Under the pieces are notes generated by a model. That model ran no database searches and was not told where the DNA came from. It worked only from the letters and a program-made list of their open reading frames with translations. Positions 9,346 to 18,906 of a stretch of 64,000 nucleotides of DNA are shown here, piece after piece. Origin of the DNA: Pseudomonas sp. AOB-7 (GTDB taxonomy: Bacteria; Pseudomonadota; Gammaproteobacteria; Pseudomonadales; Pseudomonadaceae); contig NZ_RFFK01000008.1 of assembly GCF_003696305.1 (NCBI RefSeq), positions 1 through 64,000 of the forward strand, written 5' to 3'. How positions within the stretch are numbered: the first letter of the stretch is position 1; every line of letters begins with the position of its first letter. The translations under genes were made by a program, and so were the position numbers.

Positions 9346-10344
9346 TCACTGGGCCTGGTAGATCTGGTCGAACACGCCGCCGTCGTTGAAGAACTTCGGC
9401 TGCGCGGTTTTCCAGCCGCCGAAGTCACCGTCGATGGTCACCAGCTTGAGCTGCGGGAACTGCTGGGCGAACTCGGCGGCAATCGCCTGGTTGCGCGGGC
9501 GGTAGAAGTGCTTGGCGGCGATGCGCTGGCCTTGCTCGCTGTACAGGTAGTTCAGGTAAGCCTCGGCGACCTGGCGCGTGCCCTTCTTGTCGACGTTCGC
9601 ATCGACCACGCTCACTGGCGGTTCGGCGAGGATCGACAGCGACGGCGCGACGATCTCGAAGTTCTCCCCGCCTTCTTCCTTGAGCGCCAGGAAGGCCTCG
9701 TTCTCCCAGGCCAGCAGCACGTCGCCGATGCCGTTGTTGACGAAGGTGATGGTCGAGCCGCGCGCCCCGGTATCCAGCACCGGCACGTTCTTGTAGAGCT
9801 TCTCGGTGAAGGCCTTGGCCTCGGCTTCGCTGCCGTACTTCTGCTGGGCGTAGGCCCAGGCGGCGAGGAAGTTCCAGCGCGCGCCGCCGGAGGTCTTCGG
9901 GTTGGGGGTGATCACTTCCACGCCCGGCTTGACCAGGTCGTCCCAGTCCTTGATGCCTTCGGGGTTGCCCTTGCGCACCAGGAACACGATGGTCGAGGTG
10001 TAGGGGGTGCTGGCGTCCGGCAGGCGCTCCTGCCAGTTCTCCGGGATCAGCTTGCCGAGCTTGTACAGCTCGTCGATGTCGCCGGCCAGGGCCAGGGTCA
10101 CCACGTCGGCGCGCAGGCCGTCGATCACCGCGCGGGCCTGCTTGCCCGAGCCGCCATGGGACTGCTGGATGGTCACCGCCTCGTTGCCCTGGGCCTGCCA
10201 GTGCTGGTTGAAGGCGGCGTTGAATTCGCTGTAGAGCTCGCGCGTCGGGTCGTAGGACACGTTGAGCAGGGTCTGGGCGGCGGCGGCCGGGCCGGCGATC
10301 AGGGCACTGGCCAGCGCGGCCAGGGCAAAACGACGAATGGACAT
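9346..10344 (-). CDS. sbp: Periplasmic sulfate-binding protein
   Basis: A 332-residue binding protein with a signal peptide ([20 protein letters not shown], cleaved near AAA-Q). It carries the family motifs [21 protein letters not shown] and [17 protein letters not shown], which form the sulfate site in Sbp/CysP proteins. It delivers sulfate (possibly thiosulfate) to CysTWA. The ATG at 10344 follows AGGAGCTGCACC; a longer frame upstream is not a plausible secretory start. Sbp and CysP cannot be told apart with certainty; sbp follows Pseudomonas usage. Confidence 0.9.
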   Translation of the reverse strand: MSIRRFALAALASALIAGPAAAAQTLLNVSYDPTRELYSEFNAAFNQHWQAQGNEAVTIQQSHGGSGKQARAVIDGLRADVVTLALAGDIDELYKLGKLIPENWQERLPDASTPYTSTIVFLVRKGNPEGIKDWDDLVKPGVEVITPNPKTSGGARWNFLAAWAYAQQKYGSEAEAKAFTEKLYKNVPVLDTGARGSTITFVNNGIGDVLLAWENEAFLALKEEGGENFEIVAPSLSILAEPPVSVVDANVDKKGTRQVAEAYLNYLYSEQGQRIAAKHFYRPRNQAIAAEFAQQFPQLKLVTIDGDFGGWKTAQPKFFNDGGVFDQIYQAQ

Positions 10345-10497
10345 GGTGCAGCTCCTAACTGGATTTTTATCTTGGTTCTGGTTCGTGGCGGTCAGTCGCA
10401 CATTCGCGGGCGACAGCAACGGTGGCGGTGCGTGTTCATGGCTGGGCGCTTTTCATGGTCACGCCCTCCGGTGGTCCAGTCGGGCTGCTTGCTTGGT

Positions 10498-10680
10498 TCA
10501 GGCGTTCTTGCTGCCGGGCGGCTGCAGGCGAAACTTTTCCTTGCGTTCGATCTGCACCACCTGGCCGTTGTGCACGGTGATTTCCACCGAGCCGAATTTC
10601 AGGCCCTGCAGGGCAGTCTGGATCTCGCGGAGGATCACGGCTTCGTCCTGGCCTTCGAGGTTTCTCAGCGTCGCGGTCAT
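10498..10680 (-). CDS. oscA: Sulfur-starvation protein OscA (YezD/DUF2292 family)
   Basis: A 60-residue protein whose central part, FGSVEITVHNGQVVQIERKE, is the hallmark of the DUF2292/YezD family. In Pseudomonas the family member OscA is required for organosulfur use, is induced under sulfur limitation and has been linked to chromate tolerance. Its place upstream of sbp-cysTWA fits that role exactly. The biochemical activity is unknown; the small basic beta-rich fold suggests nucleic-acid or ligand binding, which is inference. An ATG with GGAA-type spacing is at 10680. Confidence 0.85.
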   Translation of the reverse strand: MTATLRNLEGQDEAVILREIQTALQGLKFGSVEITVHNGQVVQIERKEKFRLQPPGSKNA

Positions 10681-10739
10681 TTCCAGGTTCCTAGGTTGTC
10701 GGGCGCCGCAGCGTCTGGCTGGCGTGGAGCGGATAGTAG

Positions 10740-10858
10740 AGAGGCCGAAATATTCTTAAAAATATTGTTTAAGAACATTTATAGATCTTTTTGGAATATT
10801 TAGATTTCCGACTTAATGGAATAAGCAAATAAATTCTTATTCTTTTTAGAGTTGATCC
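10740..10858. promoter_or_regulatory. AT-rich divergent control region of oscA-sbp-cysTWA and the hydrolase gene
   Basis: This 120-base stretch is strikingly AT-rich against the GC-rich surroundings. It lies between oscA (minus) and the alpha/beta hydrolase gene (plus). It contains TTATTCTTTTT around 10837-10847, a sequence that recurs upstream of lsfA and, with one change, upstream of the OprD-family porin at 22652. It also holds inverted TTCTTAAAAATATT-like runs. CysB-type sites are AT-rich and degenerate, so CysB or another sulfur-responsive regulator is the likely binder. Confidence 0.55.
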
Positions 10859-10901
10859 ATGCTGCCTAGACTGGCGCCATTCGACTTCAGGAGGTGCCGT
10901 C

Positions 10902-11483
10902 ATGGGCAGCGAAGCAATCCGTTATCTGATCCTGCCGGGCTGGCAGGGCTCGCCCGAGGAGCACTGGCAGAGCCATTGGCAGCGCAGCCTGCCGAACAGC
11001 GCGCGAGTAGAGCAGGCCGACTGGCTCAACCCCCGACGTGGCGATTGGGTGGCGGCGCTGAGCCTGGCCGTGGCGGCCGATCCGCGCCCGACCATCCTCA
11101 TCGCCCACAGCCTGGGGTGCGTCACCGTGGCGCATTGGGCGGCGCAGGCACCGCTCGAGCTGCTGCGCCGGGTGCGTGGCGCCTTGCTGGTGGCGCCGGC
11201 CGATGTCGAGCGGCCCGATTGCCCCGAAGCGCTGCGGAACTTCGCGCCCATTGCGCGCGATCTGCTGCCATTTCCCAGCCTGCTGATCGGCTCCGACAAC
11301 GACGCCGCGGCCAGCGCCGCGCGGGCCCTCGAGCTGGCCCGGCAGTGGGGCAGCGAAGCGGCGATCCTGCGCGGTGCCGGGCATATCAACGTCAAGTCCG
11401 GGCATCGCCACTGGGAGCAGGGCTTCGGCTATCTGTATCGCCTGCAGGGGCGGATCGAGCAGCAGGCGCGGTTGCGCGCCTGA
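10902..11483 (+). CDS. RBBP9/YdeN-type alpha/beta hydrolase
   Basis: A 193-residue serine hydrolase of the RBBP9/YdeN family. The nucleophile elbow is IAHSLGC with Ser70, the acid is Asp132 or Asp134 in GSDND, and the histidine is His161 in GAGHIN. The N-terminal LPGWQGSPEEHWQSHW block is typical of the family. The substrate is unknown. An AGGAGGTG-like ribosome site lies in front of the ATG. It is divergent from oscA across the AT-rich region and ends at a clean terminator, so it may be expressed under sulfur limitation. Confidence 0.85.
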   Translation: MGSEAIRYLILPGWQGSPEEHWQSHWQRSLPNSARVEQADWLNPRRGDWVAALSLAVAADPRPTILIAHSLGCVTVAHWAAQAPLELLRRVRGALLVAPADVERPDCPEALRNFAPIARDLLPFPSLLIGSDNDAAASAARALELARQWGSEAAILRGAGHINVKSGHRHWEQGFGYLYRLQGRIEQQARLRA

Positions 11484-11506
11484 TTGGTCAGCCCTAGACA
11501 CTCTTC

Positions 11507-11545
11507 GAGGCGGGATCGGGCCAGGCAGCCGCCCGCCTCATTTTT
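11507..11545 (+). terminator. Rho-independent terminator
   Basis: An 8-bp stem (11507-11514 with 11532-11539) is followed by ATTTTTATT after the alpha/beta hydrolase gene. Confidence 0.75.
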
Positions 11546-11595
11546 ATTCGCGTACAGGCTGCGCCGAGTGAGGTGCGGCTTTGGAGCTGCACGTT

Positions 11596-12420
11596 ATGAG
11601 TTTTCCACCGAACCTCTCACCGCCGCTGACCTTTGCCGAGTCGGACAAGAGCCCGCTGAGCATCCGCGCCAAGGCGCTGGTGTTCGTCGACCCGCGCTCG
11701 CGCCAGCTGCGCGAGCGCGCCGAGGCCCTGGCGCCGGGCAATCAGGCGCTGCTGATCCGCGGCGAGACCGGCACCGGCAAGGAGCTGCTGGCCCGCTACA
11801 TCCACCGCCACAGCGAGCGCGGCGGGCTGTTCGTGGCGGTGAGCAGCGGCGCCATCAGCCCGCAATGGGGCGAGGCCGAGCTGTTCGGTCACGTCGCCGG
11901 CGCCCATGTCGGTGGCGCCAGCAGCCGCGCCGGCTGGTTCGGCTCGGCCAACGGCGGCACGCTCTACCTGGACGAGATCGCCGACCTGCCGCGGCCGCTG
12001 CAGGGCAAGCTGCTCGCCGCGCTGGAAACCCGCGAGCTGTACCGCGTCGGCGCCGGTCAGGCGTTGCCGGTGGACGTCAGGCTGGTGGCGGCCAGCAGCA
12101 TCGATCTGGCCCGCGCGGTGGCCGCCGGCACCTTCGACGAGCGCCTGTACGCCTACCTGGGCGACGGCCTGCTCGAGCTGCCGGCGCTGCGCCAGCGGGT
12201 CGGCGACATCCTGCCGCTGGCCGAGTATTTCCTCGGCAGCCATGCCCAGCGCCTGGGCCTGGCCATCCCGCCGATCAGCTCCGCAGCGCAGAGCGTGCTG
12301 GAGGCGCATCCCTGGCCGGGCAACACCCGCGAGCTGGAGAACGTCATCCACTTCGCCCTGCTGCTGGCCGGCAGCGCCGAGATCGGCGCCGAGCACCTGC
12401 AGCTGCCCGGCACGCCGTAA
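11596..12420 (+). CDS. Sigma54-type AAA+ protein lacking a DNA-binding domain
   Basis: A 274-residue protein made almost only of the sigma54-activator AAA+ domain: Walker A GETGTGKE (56-63), ELFGHVAGAHVGGA (96-108), Walker B GGTLYLDEI (120-128), a FDERLY arginine-finger region, and PWPGNTRELENVI sensor II. The GAFTGA loop that contacts sigma54 reads GAHVGG (102-107), so its key Phe and Thr are replaced. The protein stops after the AAA+ core, without the Fis-type helix-turn-helix of SfnR-like activators. An ATG at 11596 follows GGAG. Its position between oscA and modC suggests a sulfur-linked role, but it may be a degenerate activator or an anti-activator. Confidence 0.8.
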   Translation: MSFPPNLSPPLTFAESDKSPLSIRAKALVFVDPRSRQLRERAEALAPGNQALLIRGETGTGKELLARYIHRHSERGGLFVAVSSGAISPQWGEAELFGHVAGAHVGGASSRAGWFGSANGGTLYLDEIADLPRPLQGKLLAALETRELYRVGAGQALPVDVRLVAASSIDLARAVAAGTFDERLYAYLGDGLLELPALRQRVGDILPLAEYFLGSHAQRLGLAIPPISSAAQSVLEAHPWPGNTRELENVIHFALLLAGSAEIGAEHLQLPGTP

Positions 12421-12432
12421 CTGGCGACGCTC

Positions 12433-12496
12433 GCCGTAGCCCGGATGCAATCCGGGAAATCCTTCGAACGCCCCCGGATTGCATCCGGGCTACGGC
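12433..12496. repeat. REP-like palindrome (24-bp perfect inverted repeat)
   Basis: Arms 12433-12456 and 12473-12496 are perfect inverted copies around a 16-base loop, with the core TAGCCCGGATGCAATCCGGG. It separates the converging AAA+ gene and modC, and the right arm contains the modC stop codon. A diverged relative lies at 36872-36929, so this is a dispersed extragenic palindrome that may also terminate both genes. Confidence 0.8.
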
Positions 12497-13614
12497 GCGA
12501 GCAGCGACACCGATTTCACCTGCGCCCACAGCGCCTGGCCGGCCTGGATGCCGAGCTGGTCGAAGGAGTAGCGGGTGATCCGCGCCAGCAGGCGCTGCTC
12601 GCCCAGGCGCAGGGTCAGCAGCACCTGGGCGTCGAGGGCGCGCCAGTCGTCCACCGTCACCGGCAGCAGGTTGAGCAGGCTGCTGCCCTCGGCGCGTTGC
12701 AGGCCGAGGCTGACGTCGCGCGCCTTGATCTTCACCCGCACCCCATGGCCGACCGGCAGCGCCGCATGCGGCAGGCGCAGGCGCGCCTCGCTGCCGGGCA
12801 GATGCAGCTCCAGCAACTGGTAGGCGGCGTCGTGGCCCGCCACCCGGCCGTCGATCACCGCCTCGGCGTCGTCTTCCAGGGCGAAGGGCAGGTCGGCGCG
12901 CAGCAGGGTTTCCTTGAGCGGGCCGCTGGCGCGCACCTGGCCTTCGTCGAGCAGCACCAGGTGGTCGGCCAGGCGCGCCACCTCGTCCGGCGCGTGGCTG
13001 ACGTAGAGCACCGGAATCTCCAGCTCCTGGTGCAGGCGCTCCAGATACGGCAGCACCTCCAGCTTGCGCTTGAGATCGAGCGAGGCCAGCGGCTCGTCCA
13101 TCAGCAGCAGGCGCGGGCTGGTCAGCAGGGCGCGGGCGATGCCGACGCGCTGGCGTTCGCCGCCGGACAGGCCGGCCGGCAAACGCTCGAGCAGATGACC
13201 GATGCCGAGCAGCTCCAGCGCCTGCTCCAGCGCCACCTGGCGCTGCGCGGCGGGGATGCGGCGTTGGCCGTACTCCAGGTTGCGCCGCACGCTGAGGTGG
13301 GGGAACAGGTTGGCGTCCTGGAACACGTAGCCGATGGCGCGCCGGTGCGCCGGCAGGAAATGGCCGCTGGCGCTGTCCTGCCACAGCTCGCCGGCCACCT
13401 GCAGATAGCCCTGCTGCGGGCGATCCAGGCCGGCGAAGCAGCGCAGGCAACTGGTCTTACCCGAACCGGAATGGCCGAACAGGGCGCTGACGCCGCGGCC
13501 CGGCAGGTCGAGGTCGACGTCCAGGCGAAAGCCCGGGTGCTGCACCACGAAGCGCGCGCGAATGCGCCCGTCGTCCGTCACGGCGGGGGCCGCGGGTCTG
13601 GCGAAAGCGAACAT
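12490..13614 (-). CDS. modC: Molybdate ABC transporter ATP-binding protein ModC
   Basis: A 374-residue ATPase with Walker A GHSGSGKT (47-54), signature [16 protein letters not shown] and Walker [14 protein letters not shown]. Its C-terminal Mop/TOBE domain (roughly 290-360, [15 protein letters not shown]) binds molybdate oxyanion. The start ATG at 13614 overlaps the modB stop by one base (TGATG), which implies translational coupling; a much longer open frame upstream lies inside modB and is not used. It is the last gene of modABC. Confidence 0.93.
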   Translation of the reverse strand: MFAFARPAAPAVTDDGRIRARFVVQHPGFRLDVDLDLPGRGVSALFGHSGSGKTSCLRCFAGLDRPQQGYLQVAGELWQDSASGHFLPAHRRAIGYVFQDANLFPHLSVRRNLEYGQRRIPAAQRQVALEQALELLGIGHLLERLPAGLSGGERQRVGIARALLTSPRLLLMDEPLASLDLKRKLEVLPYLERLHQELEIPVLYVSHAPDEVARLADHLVLLDEGQVRASGPLKETLLRADLPFALEDDAEAVIDGRVAGHDAAYQLLELHLPGSEARLRLPHAALPVGHGVRVKIKARDVSLGLQRAEGSSLLNLLPVTVDDWRALDAQVLLTLRLGEQRLLARITRYSFDQLGIQAGQALWAQVKSVSLLAP

Positions 13615-14294
13615 CACCACAGCCTCGCTTTGCCGGCGCGCCCGGAGTAGAGCGCGAGCAGCACGATAAAGGAGAACAGCACCATGCCGCCGGCCAGCCA
13701 GTGGGCCTGGGCGTAGTTCATGGTTTCCACGTGGTTGTAGATCTGCACCGAGGCCACCTGGGTCTTGCCGGGGATATTGCCGCCGATCATCAGCACCACG
13801 CCGAACTCGCCGACGGTATGGGCGAAGCCGAGCACCGCGGCGGTCATCAGGCCGGGGCGGGCCAGCGGCAGCACCACGCTGAAGAAGGCGTCCCAGGGCC
13901 CCGCGCGCAGGGTCGCGGCGGCCTCCAGCGGGGCGCGGCCGATGGCCTCGAAGGCGTTCTGCAGCGGCTGCACGACGAAGGGCAGCGAGTAGAACACCGA
14001 GGCGATCACCAGGCCGGTGAAGCTGAAGGTGAAGGTGCCCAGGCCGAGGCTCTGGGTCAGCTGACCGATGAAACCGTTGGGCCCCATGCTCACCAGCAGG
14101 TAGAAGCCGATCACCGTCGGCGGCAGCACCAGCGGCAAGGCGACTATGGCGCCGATCGGCTGCTTCAGCCGCGAGCGGGTGCGCGCCAGCCACCAGGCGA
14201 TGGGCGTGCCGATCAGCAGCAGCAGCAGGGTGGTCAGCGAGGCCAGCTGCAGGGTCAGCCAGATCGCGTCGAGGTCGTGCTTGGACAGCGGCAT
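13614..14294 (-). CDS. modB: Molybdate ABC transporter permease ModB
   Basis: A 226-residue inner-membrane permease with about five transmembrane helices, opening [20 protein letters not shown]. It carries the EAA-type loop ([20 protein letters not shown]) and the ModB-typical [17 protein letters not shown]. It forms the channel for molybdate import with ModC. It starts 12 bases after modA and overlaps modC at its end. Confidence 0.93.
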   Translation of the reverse strand: MPLSKHDLDAIWLTLQLASLTTLLLLLIGTPIAWWLARTRSRLKQPIGAIVALPLVLPPTVIGFYLLVSMGPNGFIGQLTQSLGLGTFTFSFTGLVIASVFYSLPFVVQPLQNAFEAIGRAPLEAAATLRAGPWDAFFSVVLPLARPGLMTAAVLGFAHTVGEFGVVLMIGGNIPGKTQVASVQIYNHVETMNYAQAHWLAGGMVLFSFIVLLALYSGRAGKARLW

Positions 14295-14306
14295 GCGGGG
14301 TTCCGA

Positions 14307-15100
<794 letters not shown>

Positions 15101-15191
15101 TGCGACGCCGCCAAGGGCTATCGGCCCTGGTGCGCTGGCTGAGGGGGAGGCGGCATCTTGGGCAATAGCTGACCGGCAAGTCAAGCCCGTG

Positions 15192-15818
15192 TCAGCGCCG
15201 CCGCCAGACGCTGGCCAGCCAGGGCTGCTGCTCGCGCGGCAGGCCGGCGGGGCGGTAGTAGTGCTCCAGTTCGACGAAGCCGGCGGCCTCGAGCCGTGCG
15301 CGCCAGTGCGCCAGGTCGTGGTAAGCGCCGTAGCGCGGGCCGTTCCAGCCTTCCTGGTTGTCGCCGCGCGGGTTGGAGCTGAACAGCACGCCGCCGGGTT
15401 TCAGCGCGGCATGCAACTGGCCGAGCACCTGCGGCAACTGCTGGTCCGGCACGTGGAACAGGCTGGCGTTGGCGAAGATGCCGTCGAAGCGCGCGCTGGG
15501 CAGGTCGAGGGCGAGAAAGTCCTGCAGCCAGACCTCGCAGCCGCTGTCCACCCGCGCCATCTCGACGAAGCGCGGGCAGCCGTCGAGGCCGACCGGCTGG
15601 TGGCCGAGGGCGGCGAAGGTGCGCAGGTCGCGCCCCGGGCCGCAGCCGAAGTCGAGAATCCGGTAGGGCGGCTCGGCCTGGATATGCGCGAGCAGCGCGG
15701 CGACGTTCTGGCTGACGTCGTGATCGCGGGTGCCCTCGCGAAAATCCTCGGCGCAGTCCTGGTAATGGGCCAGGGTCAGGGCGCTGATCCGGGCGAGTTC
15801 GGCGGGGCTCAGGGGCAT
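15192..15818 (-). CDS. Class I SAM-dependent methyltransferase
   Basis: A 208-residue methyltransferase with motif I ILDFGCGPGRDL (about residues 54-65), the acidic loop GLDGCPRFVEMA and the post-motif segment FDGIFANASLFHVPD. The final part, with ALKPGGVLFSSNPRG, completes the Rossmann-like fold. The substrate is unknown. It lies 136 bases upstream of modA on the same strand, though the intervening promoter-like sequence suggests separate expression. No membrane or signal segment. Confidence 0.85.
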   Translation of the reverse strand: MPLSPAELARISALTLAHYQDCAEDFREGTRDHDVSQNVAALLAHIQAEPPYRILDFGCGPGRDLRTFAALGHQPVGLDGCPRFVEMARVDSGCEVWLQDFLALDLPSARFDGIFANASLFHVPDQQLPQVLGQLHAALKPGGVLFSSNPRGDNQEGWNGPRYGAYHDLAHWRARLEAAGFVELEHYYRPAGLPREQQPWLASVWRRR

Positions 15819-16110
15819 GGTGATGATCCGGCAAATACAGGCATTAAACCCGCTCCCGGCCGGCCGGGGTAGCCGCGCGTGCCTCGCCGCTGCGACTGCA
15901 GGGAGGCAAGGATGCCAGGGTCGAAAGCGCCTCCCATGGCTGGCGCTGCGGGAGCGGCCTCAGCCGCGACCAGGGTGAAGCCACCTCGCCGCTGCACGGC
16001 GCAACCTGCGCAACAGCCTGTTCGCCCGTTTGCCCCGCTGCTGCGCTTTGTCTTAGATTGCCCGGCTCACCTCGACCGGCACCCGCCGGTCATGCCCCGA
16101 GGCTCGCACC

Positions 16111-17349
16111 GTGTCCGCTGCCGTTTCCGTTTACCGCCTCCCCGGTTTCCTGCCCTTTCTCGCCGCGCGCCTGCTGGCGATGTTCGCCATGCAGATCCAG
16201 GCCATAGTGGTCGCCTGGCAGGTCTACGACATCACCCGCGACCCGCTGTCGCTGGCCTACGTCGGCCTGGCGCAGTTCGTGCCGATGCTGCTGCTGTTGA
16301 TGCCGGCGGGCGACCTGATCGACCGCTTCGACCGCAAGCTGATCCTCCTGCTCAGCTGGCTGGTGGAAGGCCTGTGCGCCGCCGCGCTGCTCTGGCTGTC
16401 GCTGAGCGAGGCGCCGGTGAGCTGGTACTACGCCGTGCTGGTGCTCTACGGCAGTGCCCGCGCCTTCACCGGGCCGGCGCTGTCCAGCCTGCTGCCGCAG
16501 ATCGTGCCGCGCGAGCGCCTGGCCGCGGCGATTGCCGCCAACAGCATGATCATGCGCGGCGCGACCATCTCCGGGCCGGTGCTGGGCGGCGGCCTGTACG
16601 CCATCGGCGGTGGCGGGCTGACCTACTCGGTGTGCCTGCTCGGCTTCCTCGCCGGCGCCGCGTTGCTGCCGCTGGTGCCGGTGCGCTATGCGGAGAAGAT
16701 GCAGGCGCTGGAATCCACGGCCTGGGCGCGCTTCACCGCCGGCATCGGCTTTATCCGTTCGCGGCCGATCATCCTCGGCACCATCTCCCTGGACCTGTTC
16801 GCCGTGCTGCTCGGCGGTGTGGTGGCGCTGCTGCCGATCTACGCCCAGGAGGTGCTGGAAGTCGGGCCCACCGGCCTCGGTCTGCTGCGCAGCGCCATGG
16901 CCATCGGCGAGGTCACGGTGGGCCTGTACCTGAGCATGAAGCCGTTCAACCGCCGGGTCGGCCTGACCATGTTCGCCGCGGTGGCGCTGTTCGGTGTGGC
17001 CAACCTGGTGTTCGCCCTGTCCAGCCTGTTCTGGCTGTCGTTCGCCGCGCTGGTGGTGGCCGGCGGTGCGGACATGGTGAGCATGTACATCCGCTCCTCG
17101 CTGGTGCAGTTCTCCACCCCGGACGCCATGCGCGGCCGGGTCAACGCGGTGAATATGCTGTTTATCGGCTCGTCCAACGAGCTCGGCGAATTCCGCGCCG
17201 GCACCAGCGCCGCCTGGTTCGGCGTGGTGCCGGCGGCGCTGATCGGCTGCGCCTGCACCCTGACCGTCACCGGCGGCTGGCTGCTCGGCTTCAAGAGCCT
17301 GCGCCAGGTCGACCGCTTCGAGGATGCCTCGCCGGGCAAGACGGCGTAG
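16111..17349 (+). CDS. MFS transporter (EntS/MFS_3 type exporter)
   Basis: A 412-residue major facilitator protein with about 11-12 transmembrane helices. The loop motif between helices 2 and 3 appears as GDLIDRFDRKLILL and the repeat-half motif as RGRVNAVNMLFIGSSNELGEF. It resembles the EntS-like "transmembrane secretion effector" subgroup of proton-driven exporters. The substrate is unknown. The start is a GTG at 16111 following GAGGCTCGCACC; no good ATG fits. It converges on the YedE-type gene, with 10 bases between stops. The 290 bases upstream hold no recognised gene. Confidence 0.8.
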   Translation: MSAAVSVYRLPGFLPFLAARLLAMFAMQIQAIVVAWQVYDITRDPLSLAYVGLAQFVPMLLLLMPAGDLIDRFDRKLILLLSWLVEGLCAAALLWLSLSEAPVSWYYAVLVLYGSARAFTGPALSSLLPQIVPRERLAAAIAANSMIMRGATISGPVLGGGLYAIGGGGLTYSVCLLGFLAGAALLPLVPVRYAEKMQALESTAWARFTAGIGFIRSRPIILGTISLDLFAVLLGGVVALLPIYAQEVLEVGPTGLGLLRSAMAIGEVTVGLYLSMKPFNRRVGLTMFAAVALFGVANLVFALSSLFWLSFAALVVAGGADMVSMYIRSSLVQFSTPDAMRGRVNAVNMLFIGSSNELGEFRAGTSAAWFGVVPAALIGCACTLTVTGGWLLGFKSLRQVDRFEDASPGKTA

Positions 17350-17359
17350 CGCGAGCGCC

Positions 17360-18544
17360 TTATCCCAACCGCAACAACGGCCGCAGCTTCAGCCCGAGGA
17401 CGATACCGAGCAGGCAGAACAGGCCGAACAGCCAGCCCGACGCCGCGCCAGCCATGATCCCGGAGAGCAGCGTGCCCACCGTGCAGCCCAGCGCCAGCAG
17501 GCTGCCCCAGCCCAGCAGCACGCCGCCGAGCAGGCCGCGCAGCCAGTCGCGGGGCGCGCCGCCGCTGGGGCGAAAATCGCCCGCGGCCAGGGCGCTGGCC
17601 CAGGCGGCGAGCACCAGGCCGCCGACGAACAGGCCGTTGTTCGACAGCAGCGTTTGCTTGACCGCCGTGGCGCAGCCGGCGAAACCGTCCAGCCCCTCCA
17701 GACGCGCCGGCAGCCAGCCCAGGCCGTCGGCACCGGTGCGCGCCAGGCTGCCCAGCTCGGCCGTCACCCCCAGCGGGCCGACGCGGAAATAGGCCAGCAC
17801 CGCCAGGCTGCCGATCAGCACGCCGCCGACCCAGGTCGGCCAGCGCGCGCCGAACAGCAGCGCCCACAATCCCTGCGCCTCGGCCGGCCTGCCCGCCTGG
17901 CGATAACGCAGCAGCCAGGTGGCCAGGGCGCCGAGCAGCGCCAGTTGCAGCAGCAGCGAGCCGCCGTAGCCGAGCTTGCCGGGCAGCCAGAGCACCGGCG
18001 CCTGCTGCAGCGCGGCCAGGTACAGCGGGTTCCAGCTGAGAAAACCCAGGGCGAAGCCGAGCAGCGCGCCGGCCAGCGCCGCCAGCGAGGTGAAATTGCC
18101 CTCGCCGAGGCGATACAGGTGGGCGCTGAGGCACGAGCCGGAAATCGCCATGCCGAGGCCGAACACCGTCGCCGCCAGCGCCAGCACCCAGCTCAGCGGG
18201 CCGATATGGGCGTCCGGCGGCAGGCGGCCGGAGAAGGGATCGGGCAGGAAGGCGCCGAACACCGCGTGATAGCCCAGGGTGCCGACGGCCAGGGCGGCGA
18301 GCAGGCCGAGCAGGCCGTCCGGTATGCGCCGTTCGATAAAGTCGCGGCTGATGCAGAAGAAGCAGAAGCGCGAACGCTGCAGCAGCAGGCCGAACAGCGC
18401 GCCGCCGAGCAGCGAGAAGCTGAAGGCGCGGCCCTGGTTGCTGCCGTCGGCCAGTTGCCAGGCGGCGGCGAGCAGGGCGAGGGCGAGCAGGCCTGACAGG
18501 GCGATGGGTAGCGTTGCGCGAGGGGAGGAAAGGCTGGCGGTCAT
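17360..18544 (-). CDS. YeeE/YedE-family transporter (thiosulfate or related sulfur/selenium compound)
   Basis: A 394-residue polytopic membrane protein with about ten helices and the family's conserved intramembrane cysteines in RSRFCFF, ISGSCLSAH, GFAGCATA and LALGCTVG. In the characterised relative TsuA, equivalent cysteines pass thiosulfate through the membrane; YedE relatives have also been linked to selenium. The neighbouring exported rhodanese strengthens a thiosulfate or persulfide role here. A TsuB-like TusA partner is not seen nearby. The start is ATG at 18544. Confidence 0.8.
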   Translation of the reverse strand: MTASLSSPRATLPIALSGLLALALLAAAWQLADGSNQGRAFSFSLLGGALFGLLLQRSRFCFFCISRDFIERRIPDGLLGLLAALAVGTLGYHAVFGAFLPDPFSGRLPPDAHIGPLSWVLALAATVFGLGMAISGSCLSAHLYRLGEGNFTSLAALAGALLGFALGFLSWNPLYLAALQQAPVLWLPGKLGYGGSLLLQLALLGALATWLLRYRQAGRPAEAQGLWALLFGARWPTWVGGVLIGSLAVLAYFRVGPLGVTAELGSLARTGADGLGWLPARLEGLDGFAGCATAVKQTLLSNNGLFVGGLVLAAWASALAAGDFRPSGGAPRDWLRGLLGGVLLGWGSLLALGCTVGTLLSGIMAGAASGWLFGLFCLLGIVLGLKLRPLLRLG

Positions 18545-18645
18545 GGGTTGTCCTTGCCGACCCTAATGACGGGAGCGGCCCTGGGCTTCAGACCAGGGCC
18601 ACTGTCTACGCCGAAGTTGCCGCCCGAGCCTTAGGGGTCATCTGA

Positions 18646-18841
18646 AAAAGCCATTTATCGTCATTCCCGCGAAGGCGGGAGCCCAGGAAATTCGCAGGTT
18701 CTGGATTATCCCCCTTCGGCCCAGCGCAAGCGCTGTTCAGTGATAAAGCTGCTGTCCCGCCTGCGCGGGACAGCGCTTGCGCTGAACGCACTTCAGTGCG
18801 GCCCGAACAGGCGAGCGCAGCGAGTAATGACGGCTTTCTCA
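18646..18841. repeat. Nested palindromic intergenic element (MITE-like)
   Basis: The gap between the YedE-type gene and the rhodanese holds nested inverted repeats. The outer ends are GAAAAAGCC...CGTCATT near 18647-18666 and AATGACGGCTTTCTC at 18827-18841. Middle arms of 14 bases lie at 18722-18735 and 18771-18784, an inner 9-bp hairpin (CTGTCCCGC) at 18752-18773, and a small TCCCGC/GCGGGA hairpin at 18665-18680. No protein is supported. It resembles dispersed palindromic repeats or a non-autonomous mobile element. Confidence 0.65.
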
Positions 18842-18852
18842 GCGCTTCCCTA

Positions 18853-18880
18853 GGGTGGATCGGTGCGGCGTGATCCACCC
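18853..18880 (-). terminator. Hairpin downstream of the rhodanese gene
   Basis: A perfect 9-bp inverted repeat (GGGTGGATC at 18853-18861 with GATCCACCC at 18872-18880) lies 27 bases past the sulfurtransferase stop. There is no T tract on the minus strand, so termination is probable but unproven. Confidence 0.5.
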
Positions 18881-18906
18881 CAGGCTGAGCTCGGCCGGCG
18901 GCGCGC

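Noticed and set aside
18606..18878. Minus-strand 90-codon frame in the YedE-rhodanese gap
   Set aside because: It runs across nested palindromes and is explained by the repeat element.
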